A stretch of 64,000 nucleotides of DNA from Pomphorhynchus laevis (lineage: Eukaryota; Acanthocephala; Palaeacanthocephala; Echinorhynchida; Pomphorhynchidae), in assembly GCA_012934845.2 (NCBI GenBank), contig WNNJ02003751.1, forward strand, positions 124,001 through 188,000. Reading direction: 5' to 3'. The notes under the pieces are model-generated. The model made no database searches. It was not told where the DNA came from and was given only the letters and a program-made list of their open reading frames with translations. Each line of letters opens with the position of its first letter. The first letter of the stretch is position 1. The position numbers and the translations under genes are program-made. Below are positions 46,068 to 57,600 of this stretch, one piece after another.

Positions 46068-46329
46068 CACCACGATGCTCTCTTTTTGCTTGTTTCTTTC
46101 TACTCTGACATATTACATTTTAAATGTAATATAATTACATTTAAAATAAAAAGCATTATATAAGCGGTATTATAAAGAGAATAATTCTAATTTATTTACT
46201 TAAGCAAATTTGATTCTTTTGATATTGCGTTAGTCATTAAAATTATTTAATTAATAATATTACTTCACTTATCAATTTACAATATCGAAGATGACTTTGT
46301 ATAACGTATATTTATGAATATAGTGAAGA

Positions 46330-46940
46330 TAATCGTTCTCTATTTATATAGTGTCCGTGAGAAACAGCTCAAATGTCTGGTTTTAGACCCTCAATCACGC
46401 GATGCTACGAAAACACTAATGATATATTAGCAAATTTACATTTTGCTAATTTAATGTTCAAACTTAAATGTGAATTAGATGATTGCTCAATACTGCTGTG
46501 AAAATGAAAAATCCTTTAGTTTAGTCACATGGCCATTAAAGTATAAATCATTTAAATGCCCATATGATATATAAATGCTCATAATCATTTAAATGATCAT
46601 ACGCGAACATTTATGATATATTCTTTTACCATTTCAATCACTCTTCAATGTTAAGATTATACAATCGCGAGCGATTAAAGTATAACTCAATTCATTTCGT
46701 CAAAATGACCAAAATGACCAAATGAATTGAGTTATACAATTAATGAATCGAGTTATACGATTAAAGTATAACTCAATTCATTTGGTCATTTTGGTCATTT
46801 TGACGAAATGAATTGAGTTATACTTTAATCGCTCGCGATTGTTTAATCCTAAACTATACTAAACTATACTTAAAGATTAAATTTACTTTTAATCCTATAG
46901 ATAACTCAATGGATTACATAAATTATTTAAATATTTATTG
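46330..46940. repeat. Diverged right-hand copy of the 430-base unit
   Basis: Contains 'tgctcaatactgctgtgaaaatgaa' in reduced form, 'ccattaaagtataa' and finally 'ataactcaatggattacata', the same order as the end of each left-array unit. It is interrupted by the palindrome at 46661-46842. Confidence 0.55.
46661..46842. repeat. Perfect palindrome, 77-base arms
   Basis: Bases 46661-46737 are the exact reverse complement of 46766-46842, with a 28-base spacer. Each arm is itself partly self-complementary (gtataactcaattcattt and aaatgaattgagttatac). The arm words resemble the unit end 'gtgtaactcaatgaattac', so it probably arose by inverted duplication of that repeat. Confidence 0.92.
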
Positions 46941-47184
46941 CATATCGTTTAATGTAATTTGAAAGCGATGCCATCTATATATGACAATTATGACATTTTA
47001 CAACGCGTAGAATTCGCTAATAAATGCTAAGATTTAATGAGGTAGGATTGATTGGCCTATCAAAAAACTACGCAAAACGATGATACATTTATTCCATAAT
47101 ATTTATGATATGCAGGAAATTTATGTAGAGAGGATATTAAAAATTGGGATTTGTTTGATGTTGCATTTTCAAATGGCTACAAAT

Positions 47185-47380
47185 CAGGTCAGACAACAGA
47201 GTCTAGGTATTTTATACGATATATAAATGAAAATAAAGATAAATAATAAATAATTATATAAGATTTTATACAATTTACCATTATACCAAGTTTAAATTTA
47301 AAAATTGAAGTTTAAAATAAAAGTCAATTTTTATGACCATTGACATTTTAAATCTGTTGATCACATATTATAGCAGACAG
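47185..47380 (-). repeat. Penelope family B tail
   Basis: Starts with 'aaatcaggtcagacaacaga' and 'gtctaggtattttata', then 'aataaaagtcaatttttatga', matching the reversed tail order at 15340 onward. Diverged. Confidence 0.5.
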
Positions 47381-47469
47381 TATACAAAGGAGAATAGTAT
47401 TGATACTGACGACGAAAAAAAAACTTCATATTTCCTACAACGAATATTCACTGACATTTGTCTAAACGT

Positions 47470-48610
47470 AAGAAATTAAACGCGGTTAAATCAATCCGGA
47501 TAACTTGTAATGTAAGGAGATTATCATAAGTAGAATACATCGAGAACTGATCTGCTTATGCATTTAAATATCTGAGTGCTTTTTGTGAAAGATATATCCT
47601 TTTTGTGAGACTCATAAGTCCATCCTTCTACGAGTACGTGCGATTCAAGACCAAACTCACTAAAAAAGTATAACAGTTGCTTAAGTTTAGATGGGATAGG
47701 GTTCATGAAACGTGCATTAAAATCTCCTGCAACGATTATGGAATTTTCAGAAGATAAATCACTTAAAAAAGGCGAAACTTCATCGATAATATTACAAGCC
47801 CACATCAATGGGTTAAAATAGCAACCTATTAAAAGAATACCACATTAAACTGTACATATTACGTTAGATGACTTTTTAACTTCCCAGTTTGTAAAGCTTG
47901 AACTAACAGCAATGGACACGCCACCGAAGGGTCGACCACGGTTACCCAACGATGATGGGATATTAAAAGTGTAATAGTTAGGTAAAGACACCAATTGAGT
48001 TGAAAGAGTTTCAGTAAGGACTATAAAATCAAACGAAGAAAACCAGGAAGTTATGCCCGCTAATATGAAATAATTTAGTCCCTCAACATTAAATAGGAGT
48101 AATCGGAGTAAATTTGACTTATTGGTCTGGAAGTAAGTTCGAATACTATCTTGGGCTAGTCATATGGATATCTCTTCAGCCCCAGATTTATTCTCATCGG
48201 TAGCCTTTTTGGAATAACTTGGCACTACGCGACAATCTTTAATGCGATAAACAATGTTAGGATTTTCAACACGCTTCTGGTGAAGTTCTTCCCGTAACGA
48301 TCTTTGAATCTCACGCTCTGATAGGGACAAGTCTGCATTCACAAAAACATCATGGAAATTCGTCGAATCTTTCAATAAGTGAGATCTTGAAAGCAGCTGA
48401 GTAACGGTGGACTCGTCGACAGTCATTAAGAGCCACGGTGGTGTATCAACTCGTTTTGCTGAGAAACGCCATAGTTTTACCTTGTTATCAGAAGGCAAAT
48501 GCACACCTATCAAAGAGCAAATTTCCTTAACTAATCGAAGATCGTCACCCGACTGCCTAAGACCACGGATAATAACATTTGAAAATCTCTGTGAATCCCT
48601 AATAAACGTT
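47470..48610 (-). mobile_element. LINE (CR1/L2-like) fragment: ORF1 nucleic-acid-binding part and endonuclease
   Basis: On minus, 48590-48160 encodes an RRM-like ORF1 domain (FSNVIIRGLRQSGDDLRLV, LWRFSAKRVDTPPWLLMTV, LSLSEREIQRSLREEL). 48100-47524 then encodes the endonuclease: FIVLTETLSTQLVSLP, GRPFGGVSIAVSSSF, IIVAGDFNARF at about 47740. No RT follows. Stops and frame changes are present. Upstream it abuts a tRNA-derived SINE. Confidence 0.68.
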
Positions 48611-48793
48611 TAATAATAATAATGAAGAGTGGTCCCGCTTCATCATCGGGTGCCCCTACGTCTTTCGACAACGCGATCTTGTGGCTTTGACGTGTGCTTA
48701 CAGAGAAGTCAATAGAGAGTGCATGCTCGAGGTTTGAACCCCGTACATAGAGTTTGCAATGCACACGCCTCCACCATTCGGCCACGCGGGGCC
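48609..48793 (-). mobile_element. tRNA-derived SINE
   Basis: Read on minus from 48793, the head folds like a tRNA: GGCCCCG acceptor start, an A-box-like TGGCCGAATGGTGGAGGC, and a B-box-like GGTTCAAACCT about 35 bases on. The body ends in an (att)n tail at about 48609-48618. A-box and B-box would serve as the internal RNA polymerase III promoter. The simple 'taataataata' on both sides may be the target duplication. It lies between two LINE remnants. Confidence 0.7.
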
Positions 48794-48900
48794 AATAATA
48801 ATAAAAAAATTTAAAGAAAGAAAATTTATTAAATAATATATAATAATAATTAATAATAATTTATAATTAAAAAAAAGAAAAAAAAGAAAGAGGAAGAAAA
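48794..48900. repeat. A-rich/AT low-complexity tract
   Basis: Runs of 'ataataat' and 'aaaaaagaaagag' between the SINE and the next LINE. It may be the 3' tail of the minus LINE. Confidence 0.5.
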
Positions 48901-51900
48901 TTTATTATTACAAAATCGAAGAGTTAAAATGTCATGCTTCCGTAAACGGTTGCCGGAAATGAACGGCTAGATCTAGGAGCCCGAAGCGAGGCCGAGCATG
49001 AACGCATGATTGAGAAGGCAACACGTCTCTTCAAGCGAATGAGATTATCCGCGTAGTACTGTAGATGTGCCTAGGATTTCTTGCGAGTGATCGACCGCAA
49101 CAGTGATATTGTACTTGCACCCATGCTCGCTGATGTGGAAAAAACAAGGGGCATAAAACTACAACGCTCTACCAGTTTGATTCGCTCCCCGTATTTTGAA
49201 ATCTTGCGTTTTTCGTTGAACTCGAAGGCGGAACGAGCACTACGATTTGCGTAAGATTGAGCAAGTGTTGAAAAAATCGTGAGGTCACAGAACGTCCGCT
49301 CATAATAGGCTGATGCCCCAGAGCATCAGCCCATTTTTCACGCGCAGTTAGTAAGTTAGTAAGGCATGAACGTCCGATCCTGAAACCATGTTGAAATTCA
49401 ACCAATATGTGATTACGATCCAAATGATCCCTGGTTCTACTAGCAATGATTCTTTCTAAAAGTTTGCAGAATACACTAGTCAAGCTAATGGGCCAAAAGT
49501 CCGCGTAAAAGCTAGCAGGATGCTTTTTGGGACTAGGCACCACAATTGCACACTTCCAACTGTCAGGAATCCAAGATGTGTCTAAGCTGTATCTGAATAA
49601 CACAGTTAAATCATTGCTCAGTTCGTTCGCTAGGGATTTGACAAGGAAGGGGGCAATATTGTCTGGTCCCGGAGATGTAAACGAATCGAGCTTCATAACC
49701 TCGTTCAACACCTCACCCACTCTAAGTGGACGAACACAACACCGATGAGCAACCGGAACATACTTCCAACTAAAGTCATGCAGTTTGTTAGAGGTCAAAG
49801 CCTGTACCAAGAAGCCATCAGCTAAATGTTGGGCGATTAGAGACGGATCGGTCAAAGTTTCAGTTGGCGTTTGGATTGAGCTAATTGTGGCGACAAGTGT
49901 TCTGTTGTTTCTTACATAAGACCAAAACATCCTAGGATGCAAATATGCATCTGTTTTGATACTATCTTCGTATGAATAGCGTTTCTGAAATTTTAGCCGA
50001 TCGCATAAGTTCCGAGAGTCGATGTAGGCACGTTTTGAAGCAGGAGAACGCCTAAATTCGCCCCACAATTTGTTGCGGGATCTTATAGCATTAAGAAGCT
50101 CTCTGTCGAACCAAGGAGGATGTCCATGCTTGGACTTGCAGGCACATAGCGGAGCAAATATATCAGAAATTCGCTTCAATTCATCATGGAGCAGATCAAA
50201 GACTACAAGAACCTCCAAACCGAAGTGGATACGAAGACTTTCACAGATACCTTTTGGGAAGCTTGCAGCTAGTTGACTAGCATCAACACCTACCCAATAA
50301 CGTTTTTTTTAAATTAGAGTTTTGTGAGGCCCTGTTGAACAGCGACAGTCGCATTTAGAGTACACAGTGATCGCTATTGCCAATTGGTGCGTCATAACGA
50401 ACACCTGAAACGTCACCCAAACACTTAGTAAAGACCAAATCGAGTATAGAAGGCGTCCCTGTCACACAAGTAGGTTCTCTAATATGTTGAACTAGTAGCA
50501 TCTCGAGTAACAGAAAGTCACTCAGTACTTTCCCAATTCCGTGAATTGGTCGTGAATGACTATTTTTCCAGTCTATTTGAGGGATATTGAAGTCACCCAG
50601 GAGAAAAATCAGAGGATACGAAGATAAACTCAACAAATGTGGTTTAAGATAGTCAAATCTTAATTCATAGAACGGAGAACGGTAAAGGACGCAGAATCGG
50701 GATCGTTGACCATTTCCCAGTGTAAAAGCAAGACCTTCAAAGGAATAACCAATATCGTCGCGAAAAGCCGAGATATTCGATACCAGGAGACTATTTCGCA
50801 CATAGGCGGCTACCCCAACCTCCACGTTTACCACATGAGCGATCCGTACGTATTTGAAAATAGTTAGGGATGGCAACACAGTCATCCGAAATGTCAGAAT
50901 GTAGCTATGCTTCGGTTATACAAAATACATCAAAACGTTTCGAAGCAACTATGAATTTAATTTCCGAGAACTGAGCCAGGAGACTACGAACATTTGAATA
51001 ACCGAAAAAATGCTCGTATAATGGGAAAATTTGACACGCTCGGTGACACTATCGAAGTCTACTAGTTTTCCTACACACGAACCATCACTACCAAAGAGGT
51101 CTGACTCTACAGAAGTAAGGGATGCCACCGGACAGTCGGACGCCACTTGACCACCCGAAAATTCCTGACACATAGGTTGCCCTCACCACTTTCTATCCGT
51201 CGATGCAGCTCGTTGAGAGCCTCGTGTCTTCTCAAACGATCTGCAGGAGATAAATCACGGAGTATATGAAAATCAGAGCGCGATAATCTAAATGCATGCT
51301 TGAGTATGAAGTCAACATGATCTTTTGAGTCTAGAACAACTTTTAAAAGTCTAGGTCTATCGGAAAGTTTCTTGCCTAGACGAAAAACTCTTCGAACTTT
51401 AAGACACTTCGCGACATCCACATCGCTCTGGAGAAAAATCTTAGAAAACACTTACGCGAAGATGCACAATATCGTCATCCAGTCTACTTTTGGGATTGTT
51501 ACTGAGAGATTCTTCAACACCGCTCACGATAACGTTTAACTCTCTTCTGGAGTTAAATTGTCTAGAGCTAAATTGTTTAGGGCTAGCAGACGGAACTAAT
51601 GAAGAATGAGTCTCAGGGGCAATCGATGGCCGTCGATGATTTGGAGGAATCACTGCATGTTGTTTATTATTTGGAAGGCTAATTATTTGTCGTAGATTAT
51701 CTATAGGCCTAACTATAATCTGACTAGCCTTTGCAAGATCCTTAACGCTCTCAATTAGCGGGGCTACTATAGGAGCAACAAATAAACTGCAGCGGGGATG
51801 CAGTAGCTACGGCTAAGCACAAGGACGCTCACTGCAATCACTACCCAGAGGACAATTATGAGAACAATCACTGCCTGAGCAAGTGTTAACAGGAGATGAC

Positions 51901-52600
51901 AAATCAACATTCGCATGCTTGAGGGCGGAACATTTGTCATCTACATCAAGACCGACGCTGCTCGAGTCCAATATATGGGGATGAACAATAGAATCCAAAA
52001 CAGGTAGTTGTTTGAAGGTGTAATCCATCACATTAGTCTCATGCAATGCATCCCTAACGAAGCATTGAGTTGAATTGTTATTGAAGGGTATGATTGAACG
52101 ATCGTTCATTTCTAACTTCGACTGCTGCGTGAGAGAATGATTGAGTACATGAATAGCATTATTGGTTCCTATCTCAGATGATTTTGGAATGTCCGAAACA
52201 TCATCAATCCCTGACGACGAGCTGCTTGACTGTCTGAACGCTTCTGAACTCCTTAATGATTCGTCAGTACATTGATCTTCCCCATCATTGTGACTGTTTG
52301 AATCTACGTTCCTCTCCGAAGGATTTATTGATACGTGATCGTCACAACGGCCCTTGAACAACAAGGAGAGCAATTCGGAGGCACATAACCCACAAACAAA
52401 ATCCCTAGACAGTAGCGATTTCGTCAGACAGGATGGAACGTTGACAGTTGTCCATATGTCGCATCCAGATCTGCTGCAAGAGACCTCGCATTGCTGATAC
52501 CCATAGAAGGGGCTTGCTAATTTTAGTACAGTCTGATTGCGAGTACCGTTAATCTGCTGACTTGCTAAGCATTTTTTCGTTTATGTCTTCTTTGTTCTTG
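48900..52600 (-). mobile_element. CR1-like LINE with ORF1 (PHD-like finger and RRM), endonuclease and partial RT
   Basis: Read on minus: ORF1 begins near 52600 with a cysteine-rich finger (CDIWTTVNVPSC, DFVCGLCASELL), then a serine-rich low-complexity stretch and an RRM-like part (LNVIVSGVEESL; CLKVRRVFRLGKKL, ILRDLSPADRLRRHEAL; 51540-51110). The endonuclease follows (50885-50355: VGVAAYVRNS, YRSPFY, FLLGDFNIPQIDW at about 50590, IGNSDHCVL). Then the RT fingers (50218-49330: PPWFDRELL, SPGPDNIAPF, DFWPISLTSVFCKLLERI, EFQHGFRIGRSC). The palm with the DD box is missing, replaced by a jump to the C-terminal tail (VVDHSQEI-like words near 49090). Several frame changes separate the pieces. It is nearly full length apart from the internal loss. 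Confidence 0.8.
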
Positions 52601-52928
52601 CCATCGATTGTTGTGTCAACTCGCTTCGCTCGTTGTAATCGAATAATTGTGTGTTTAAGCTTGTGTGTTCGTTGGGCTTGATTGTAAGTAGTTGTGTATT
52701 GTAAGTAGTAGCTTGTAAGTAGTAGTTGTATAGTCGACTGCTGTGTATTTTAATCGATCGTGTAAGTAGTATATTAAGCAGCCAAGAAAGTTCAAACTGA
52801 TGTGTAAGTAGTTGTTAGTTAGCAGTGTGTATATTAATTGTAAGATGTTGTAATCAAGAAAATTTTTACTTGATTATTTAAGATAAATTTTTACTTTTAA
52901 TTATTGTATGTTTATTAGAAACAAAAAT
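52601..52928. repeat. Degenerate 'gtaagtagt' repeats
   Basis: The word 'tgtaagtagt' occurs at least five times between 52680 and 52815. No gene seen. It may be the 5' UTR of the minus LINE. Confidence 0.5.
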
Positions 52929-52929
52929 T

Positions 52930-53620
52930 TTTTCACAGTGGAGAAAGTGAGAGGAATTAATCAGGCGTATTCGAGTTTTGTAAGTCTCTCCATGTACTTG
53001 CTCCGTTTCCTGTTTTCATGATAGGTATGTGAACTTTGCATATTCAAAGCGTAAGACTGAGCAAGTGGATTGAAAACACAAACGTACATGAAGGACCGCT
53101 CCGTCGAATCGCCAAAATGACCGTTGCATACTAAATCGAGCCTAGCAGATCTATCCTTTGTGGTAGAATCATTCTCAAAAATCATCCCTTTAGGAACTGG
53201 TGTAAAATGCTAATACGTTATAGCATACATCCTTTAGAGCTGAACCAATTACGTCGCGTATAATATTATGTCGAATGATGGGGATTCCTCTTATTTTACA
53301 CGATTGGGCGTGAGAGATATTGAGTTTTTCGCCACAGGTGCATTTGTCGGGAATAACGTTTGGACTCCATCCGAAGCGTGTGCGAGTGCGTCTTGGAATT
53401 GTTGTCTTGATAGGATGGGTTTATAGTAGATAGAAGGAAAACTGCTTAACCACAGTGAAGATCCGGGAGAATCGGCGATGTGTTTGAATAAATTCTGCTG
53501 TGTCAAATTTAAGCTGCTTATAGCCGTATGTGCTTCCACTTTTGGTGCTACCTTTTTCTCTTGTTTAATTTTGCAGGATATGTGTTGCTGTTAATCATCC
53601 CATAGAGCTGCTTCGATATT
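52930..53620 (-). mobile_element. LINE with C-terminal nuclease-type domain, copy 3, 3' part only
   Basis: On minus: SSLNLTQQNLFKHI and LSSFPSIYYKP (53500-53400), then a zinc-knuckle-like CTCGEKLNISHAQSC region, RHNIIRDVIGSALKD, and DSTTKDRSARLDLVCNGHFG, minus its last residue, with RSKYMERLTKLEYA at the end (52965). It corresponds to the C-terminal part of copies 1 and 2. One frame change lies near 53290 and another near 53200. Confidence 0.75.
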
Positions 53621-53699
53621 AAAGAAAGGAACACATATACGTTTAAAGTTTTCATTTTATTATTTTTTTTCTATAAATTTTTTATTATTTTAACATTTC

Positions 53700-55560
53700 A
53701 ACATAACATACAATTTTGGTTACCCGCAAATGGGCCCTTATTAAAATTGTTATTATTATACATTTTCATTAATGTTAGTTTGGCGAATCATTGAATATAT
53801 TCGCTTGACTATTGAGTTTTCGGATTTATGCTCGTCGAATCGCCAAGGACACACACTTTGTAAGGATGAATGATATGTCGCTCCGAAGTTTAGTGATGCA
53901 TTTGTGATAGGGTGTATTGTGTTTAACCGCTTGTTGTCTTGCGATCTGTCGTAGTACTCTGTCTGCACTGGGTCCTATGCTTCCTAGCGCTGAAAACGTG
54001 AGAGGGTGAAACGCAGAGCACTCGATCTTTACTACTCTTTCAACATATTTAGTTCGTTTTCTATTCTCATGATAGTTATGTGTGTTATTCATCCGTTGGG
54101 CATACGATGAGACAAGTGGATTAAAAACACAAACGTCCATAAAGGACCGCTCCATCGTTGTTCCGAACAGATTATTGCACGCTATGTCTAATCGAGCCGA
54201 CCTGTCTGTGGTTGTATTGATGTTGTCAAATGTCATTAAATCTGGTACTGGTAGGAGTATGGGCTCAATAGCAACATTGACACACACATCTCGAAGTGCT
54301 ACCGCGATATTGTCTCTTATTGTATTATGTCTTATAAAAGGTATTCCACCAACTTGACATGAGAGCGCATGTGTAATATTGAAATTATTTCCACAAATAC
54401 ATTTGGATGGTGTGTTTATCGGTGCCCAATTATATCTTGCAGCCAATGCGTCTTGAAATTGCTAATTCGAAAGATGATGGCCTTCAGAATGTATTGGCAA
54501 TGAACTCAACCAAAGCGATTATCCTCTTGAAGACGTGATGTGGTTTAGATTACTCCTTTCGGTATCGCTTAGATATTGCATTAGATGTTTTTGTGTGCTA
54601 CAATTGTATTCATTGTTCTCTATTCTAATTTGATTTGCAATCATATTCTGTGCCTCCTCCCAGTTACTTGCCTATTGTTCTGCTAAGGGGGTACACATCC
54701 GCAAGGAATATCTATATTCAATGTTGTAAGGAGCACATGCTTTACTAGGATTCAATACGCCTAGTCCACCCATGCTGATTGGTAGTTCAAAAACTTCACG
54801 CATCGTTTGCTCCACGTCGGTCTTTCCAGTAATCTCTGGTAACAGACCATCAAGGACTTCGCAAACCAAAGGACTAAACCAGTGTGACTCAACAATGCAG
54901 GTTCTCACTAAATGTTTCCACTTGAATTGAAGGCTCTTTGTAAGTAAGACGAATGCAACCTGGCCATCCCACTTTGCAATATTCTTTATAATTTTGACTT
55001 CCTCTATCCAATACTCGACCAGACGTTTAACTTCGAATTCGATAAATTCTTGATCGCCTATATAGCTGCCAAGTAGTTTTATGCCGTTTGTAATTACTTG
55101 AACTCCACGGTCTGTAAAATATTTGCCTTTGTGAAGATGGTTTTCGCTGTGTATTAAGATTGTGCATTTGACAGGATTAATGTGATATCCATATCGACCG
55201 CTTATATCTTGCAACACATCCCAAAGTTTGGTTAAATCATTATATGTACCTACACATGCGCCATCATCTGCATACCAATGATGAACTATTCCAGGAACTA
55301 ATGTCTGTAATTCCTTAATAAGAGGAAGAGAAGCAGCGGCAAATGCGGCCATGGACAAGGGATCTCTCTGAGTAAAACCTTCTTCCGATATCAAAGTGTC
55401 GCTCTCCATAACTAGCTGTAATCCTGACGAATAACAGTTGGACAGTATCGTATCTAGAGCTGGACATATTTTACTCATATTTTTCAATGCTACTGATCTA
55501 TTTATGCAATTGAATGCATTCTTGGCATCTAGAACGAGGGTGCATTTATCTACTGAACAA
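53700..55560 (-). mobile_element. LINE with C-terminal nuclease-type domain, copy 2
   Basis: On minus: the RT palm starts abruptly at about 55560 (CTLVLDAKNAFNCINRSVAL), continues with FTQRDPLSMAAFAAASL, the HWYADDGAC box at about 55270, the thumb (GYHINPVKCTILIHS, GIKLLGSYIGDQEF), and GGLGVLNPSKACAPYN. A second frame from 54446 has the zinc-knuckle CICGNNFNITHALSC, FIRHNTIRDNIAVAL, DRSARLDIACNNLFG, RSFMDVCVFNPL, YHENRKRTKYVERV and a long tail to 53826. RT and C-terminal frames are separated by one stop region near 54460-54670. Its 3' UTR ends in CCCATTTGCGGGTAACCA, matching copy 1. The 5' end is truncated at the join with another LINE. Confidence 0.85.
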
Positions 55561-55890
55561 ATGAACGATCGTTCATTTCTAACTTCGACTGCTGCGTGAG
55601 AGAATGATTGAGTACATGAATAGCATTATTGGTTCCTATCTCAGATGATTTTGGAGTGGCCGAAACATCATCAATACCTGACGACGAGCTGCTTAACTGT
55701 CTGAACGCCTCTGAACTCCTTTCTGGTTCGTTAATACTATGATCTTCCCCATCGTTGTGACTGTTTGAATCTGCGTTCTTCTTTAAAGCATTTATTGATA
55801 CTTGCTCATCACAATGGCCCTTGAACAACAAGGAGAGCAATTCGGAGGCACAGAACCCACAAACAAAATCCATAGACAGTAGCGATTTCG
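55560..55890 (-). mobile_element. Second ORF1 fragment of the CR1-like LINE
   Basis: About 330 bases that match 52099-52425 closely, encoding CASELLSLLFKG, SSSSSGIDDVS and NNAIHVLNHSLTQQSK. It is cut on both sides. Its minus-strand end runs straight into the RT of copy 2 of the other LINE family. Confidence 0.85.
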
Positions 55891-56139
55891 GTTTGAACAA
55901 TTTTCAGATGGTTTGGAATCTTCACGCATTGATCAGCGGACCGCTACGTGATGACAGTGCATGTGTTGAATGGCTCGAAACGCTTGGTAGCAAAACTTAA
56001 TAAATTTTCAAATAAAGCGTTTTTTAGAGATCTGGCCTAAAGATCGCACTTGCAGCCGCCATAACAGGCTAATGAAAAAATATAAAGACAAACACTTGCG
56101 CCCATTTAGGTTTGATTAACATACATGACCTCATGACTT

Positions 56140-56540
56140 GGTATTCCAAATAGATGCTTTGCACAAGAGTGTAAGGATATCGCAGTTACAAAAGGAACAT
56201 GGCTTGAATATGCCAAAATATCCCCAACAAATGCGATCATGATTTCTTATTGCTTTGAAACAAAGTTTAGCAACTGTAATTTTACTAATATTTAGTTGTA
56301 TCGTTCAGAATGTCAATTTTATCAACCATTCGTGAAAGTTCAATTACTGGAGAGAGAACCTCCACTGAAACTATAACGGATTGGTACAATTATTGCCGAG
56401 AGGTACATATTTCGAAATATGAGGAAACAAGTAGATTTGCGGTAGGTATGCATGGAATCAATGTTTCGACGAATCACGGGTACAAAAATTGGAGGTCCTG
56501 GTAGAATTGTTCAAATAGAAGAATGCAAATTGGGTATGGT
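56140..56540 (+). pseudogene. Merlin (IS1016/ISXO2-like) transposase remnant
   Basis: A three-frame reading gives VTKGTWLEYAKISPTNAIMI (56184-56245), then ITGERTSTETITDWYNYCRE (56340-56400), and IGGPGRIVQIEECKLG (56484-56532). These match the order of the Merlin family: the GTWFE box, the D-W-x(3)-CRE box, and IGGPG-x-VEIDES-KFG, where the first catalytic aspartate has become glutamate (IEE for IDE). The C-terminal catalytic half is absent. Frame changes are present, and no terminal inverted repeats are found. It is an old DNA transposon piece. Confidence 0.72.
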
Positions 56541-56699
56541 ACTTACTTTATAATACATTTGAATTGCTCCTATGTAAATTTCCATTTCCTTTACTATTCA
56601 ACTTTCAATTATATATCGCCCAGATTTATCTCCGATGTCTTGCCTATTTTTCAATGAACTCGCCAATCTACTATCAAACCGTTCACCTTTTTACCTTTA

Positions 56700-57600
56700 A
56701 TTGTCTTTGGCACTTTCAACATGCGTCTGGTTAAACCTTCTGAGTCAGATTCCGTAAAACTCGTAAGTCTTCTGTCTTACTTTAGCCTCTATTTACTAAC
56801 AAACCTTCCCATCCATATTCTTAGTGGCGCTTTTGATATTATATCTTTTCCCCAAAATCTCATTGCATACGCTTTATCTACAATCTCAGATAATGACTTT
56901 TTAATCATTTTATCATCACTGTTAATATCACTATCCCATGCACTCTTATTAGCACCTCTCCAACTTTAAGTTGACCGTGGCAACTCCTCGACTTCCTCTC
57001 TTGTGATTTGCTATCCTTGACTCTTATTTTTTTGTAAAAGTCAAGGATTTTTTCTTGAATCTTATTTTTTGACTCTTATTATTTGACGATGACATATTCA
57101 TATATGTTCATGCACCCGCCCATCGCATACACGATATCGCGATTTCTGCCTGCAACTGTCTTTCTTCTATCTACAAAAATCTCTCCCATCTTCGTCTCGT
57201 TCTAAACCAAAACAAGTCTAAAATAATGTGGATCCACCCACGTAAACCTAACATATCTCCTCCCCATGTATCTTTTGCCTCATCAATCATCCCCGTAGTC
57301 TATAATCTCACTTTCTTAAAATTCCATTTCAATGATCATATTTCCCTTAAACCCATCGTCCGCGACAAGGTCCGCTTGTCTAACTTAATTCTCCGTGACA
57401 TCCTCCGTATTCGCCCCCTGATCGACTTCCGTTCCTGTATGTATCTTCTTTCATAGCTTATTTTCCCTAAAATCGATAATTTCCTCGGCCTTTCCGCCAA
57501 TTTTCAAAAAGCCATGATCCTACCCCTACAACGCTTCATCAACTCCGTCGTTCGAGCGCTCATACGTCTCGTCGCTTTGACCACACATCAATATTGTTAT
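56700..57600 (+). mobile_element. CR1/Jockey-like LINE remnant, second piece of the 12-kb family
   Basis: On +, 56735-56900 encodes the end of an endonuclease whose words line up with 11960-12090 (PSESDSVKLVSLLSYF against PANSDSINLTNLFSDF). After a deletion, 57072-57228 encodes the RT palm with FDDDIFIYVHAP in place of FADD, then LVLNQNKSKIMWI and thumb sequence to about 57600. The fingers are lost. Together with the 12-kb piece it covers most of ORF2, but neither copy is functional. Confidence 0.68.

Noticed and set aside
48720-48793. A functional tRNA gene
   Set aside because: The acceptor stem does not close properly and the sequence runs on into a SINE body with an (att)n tail.
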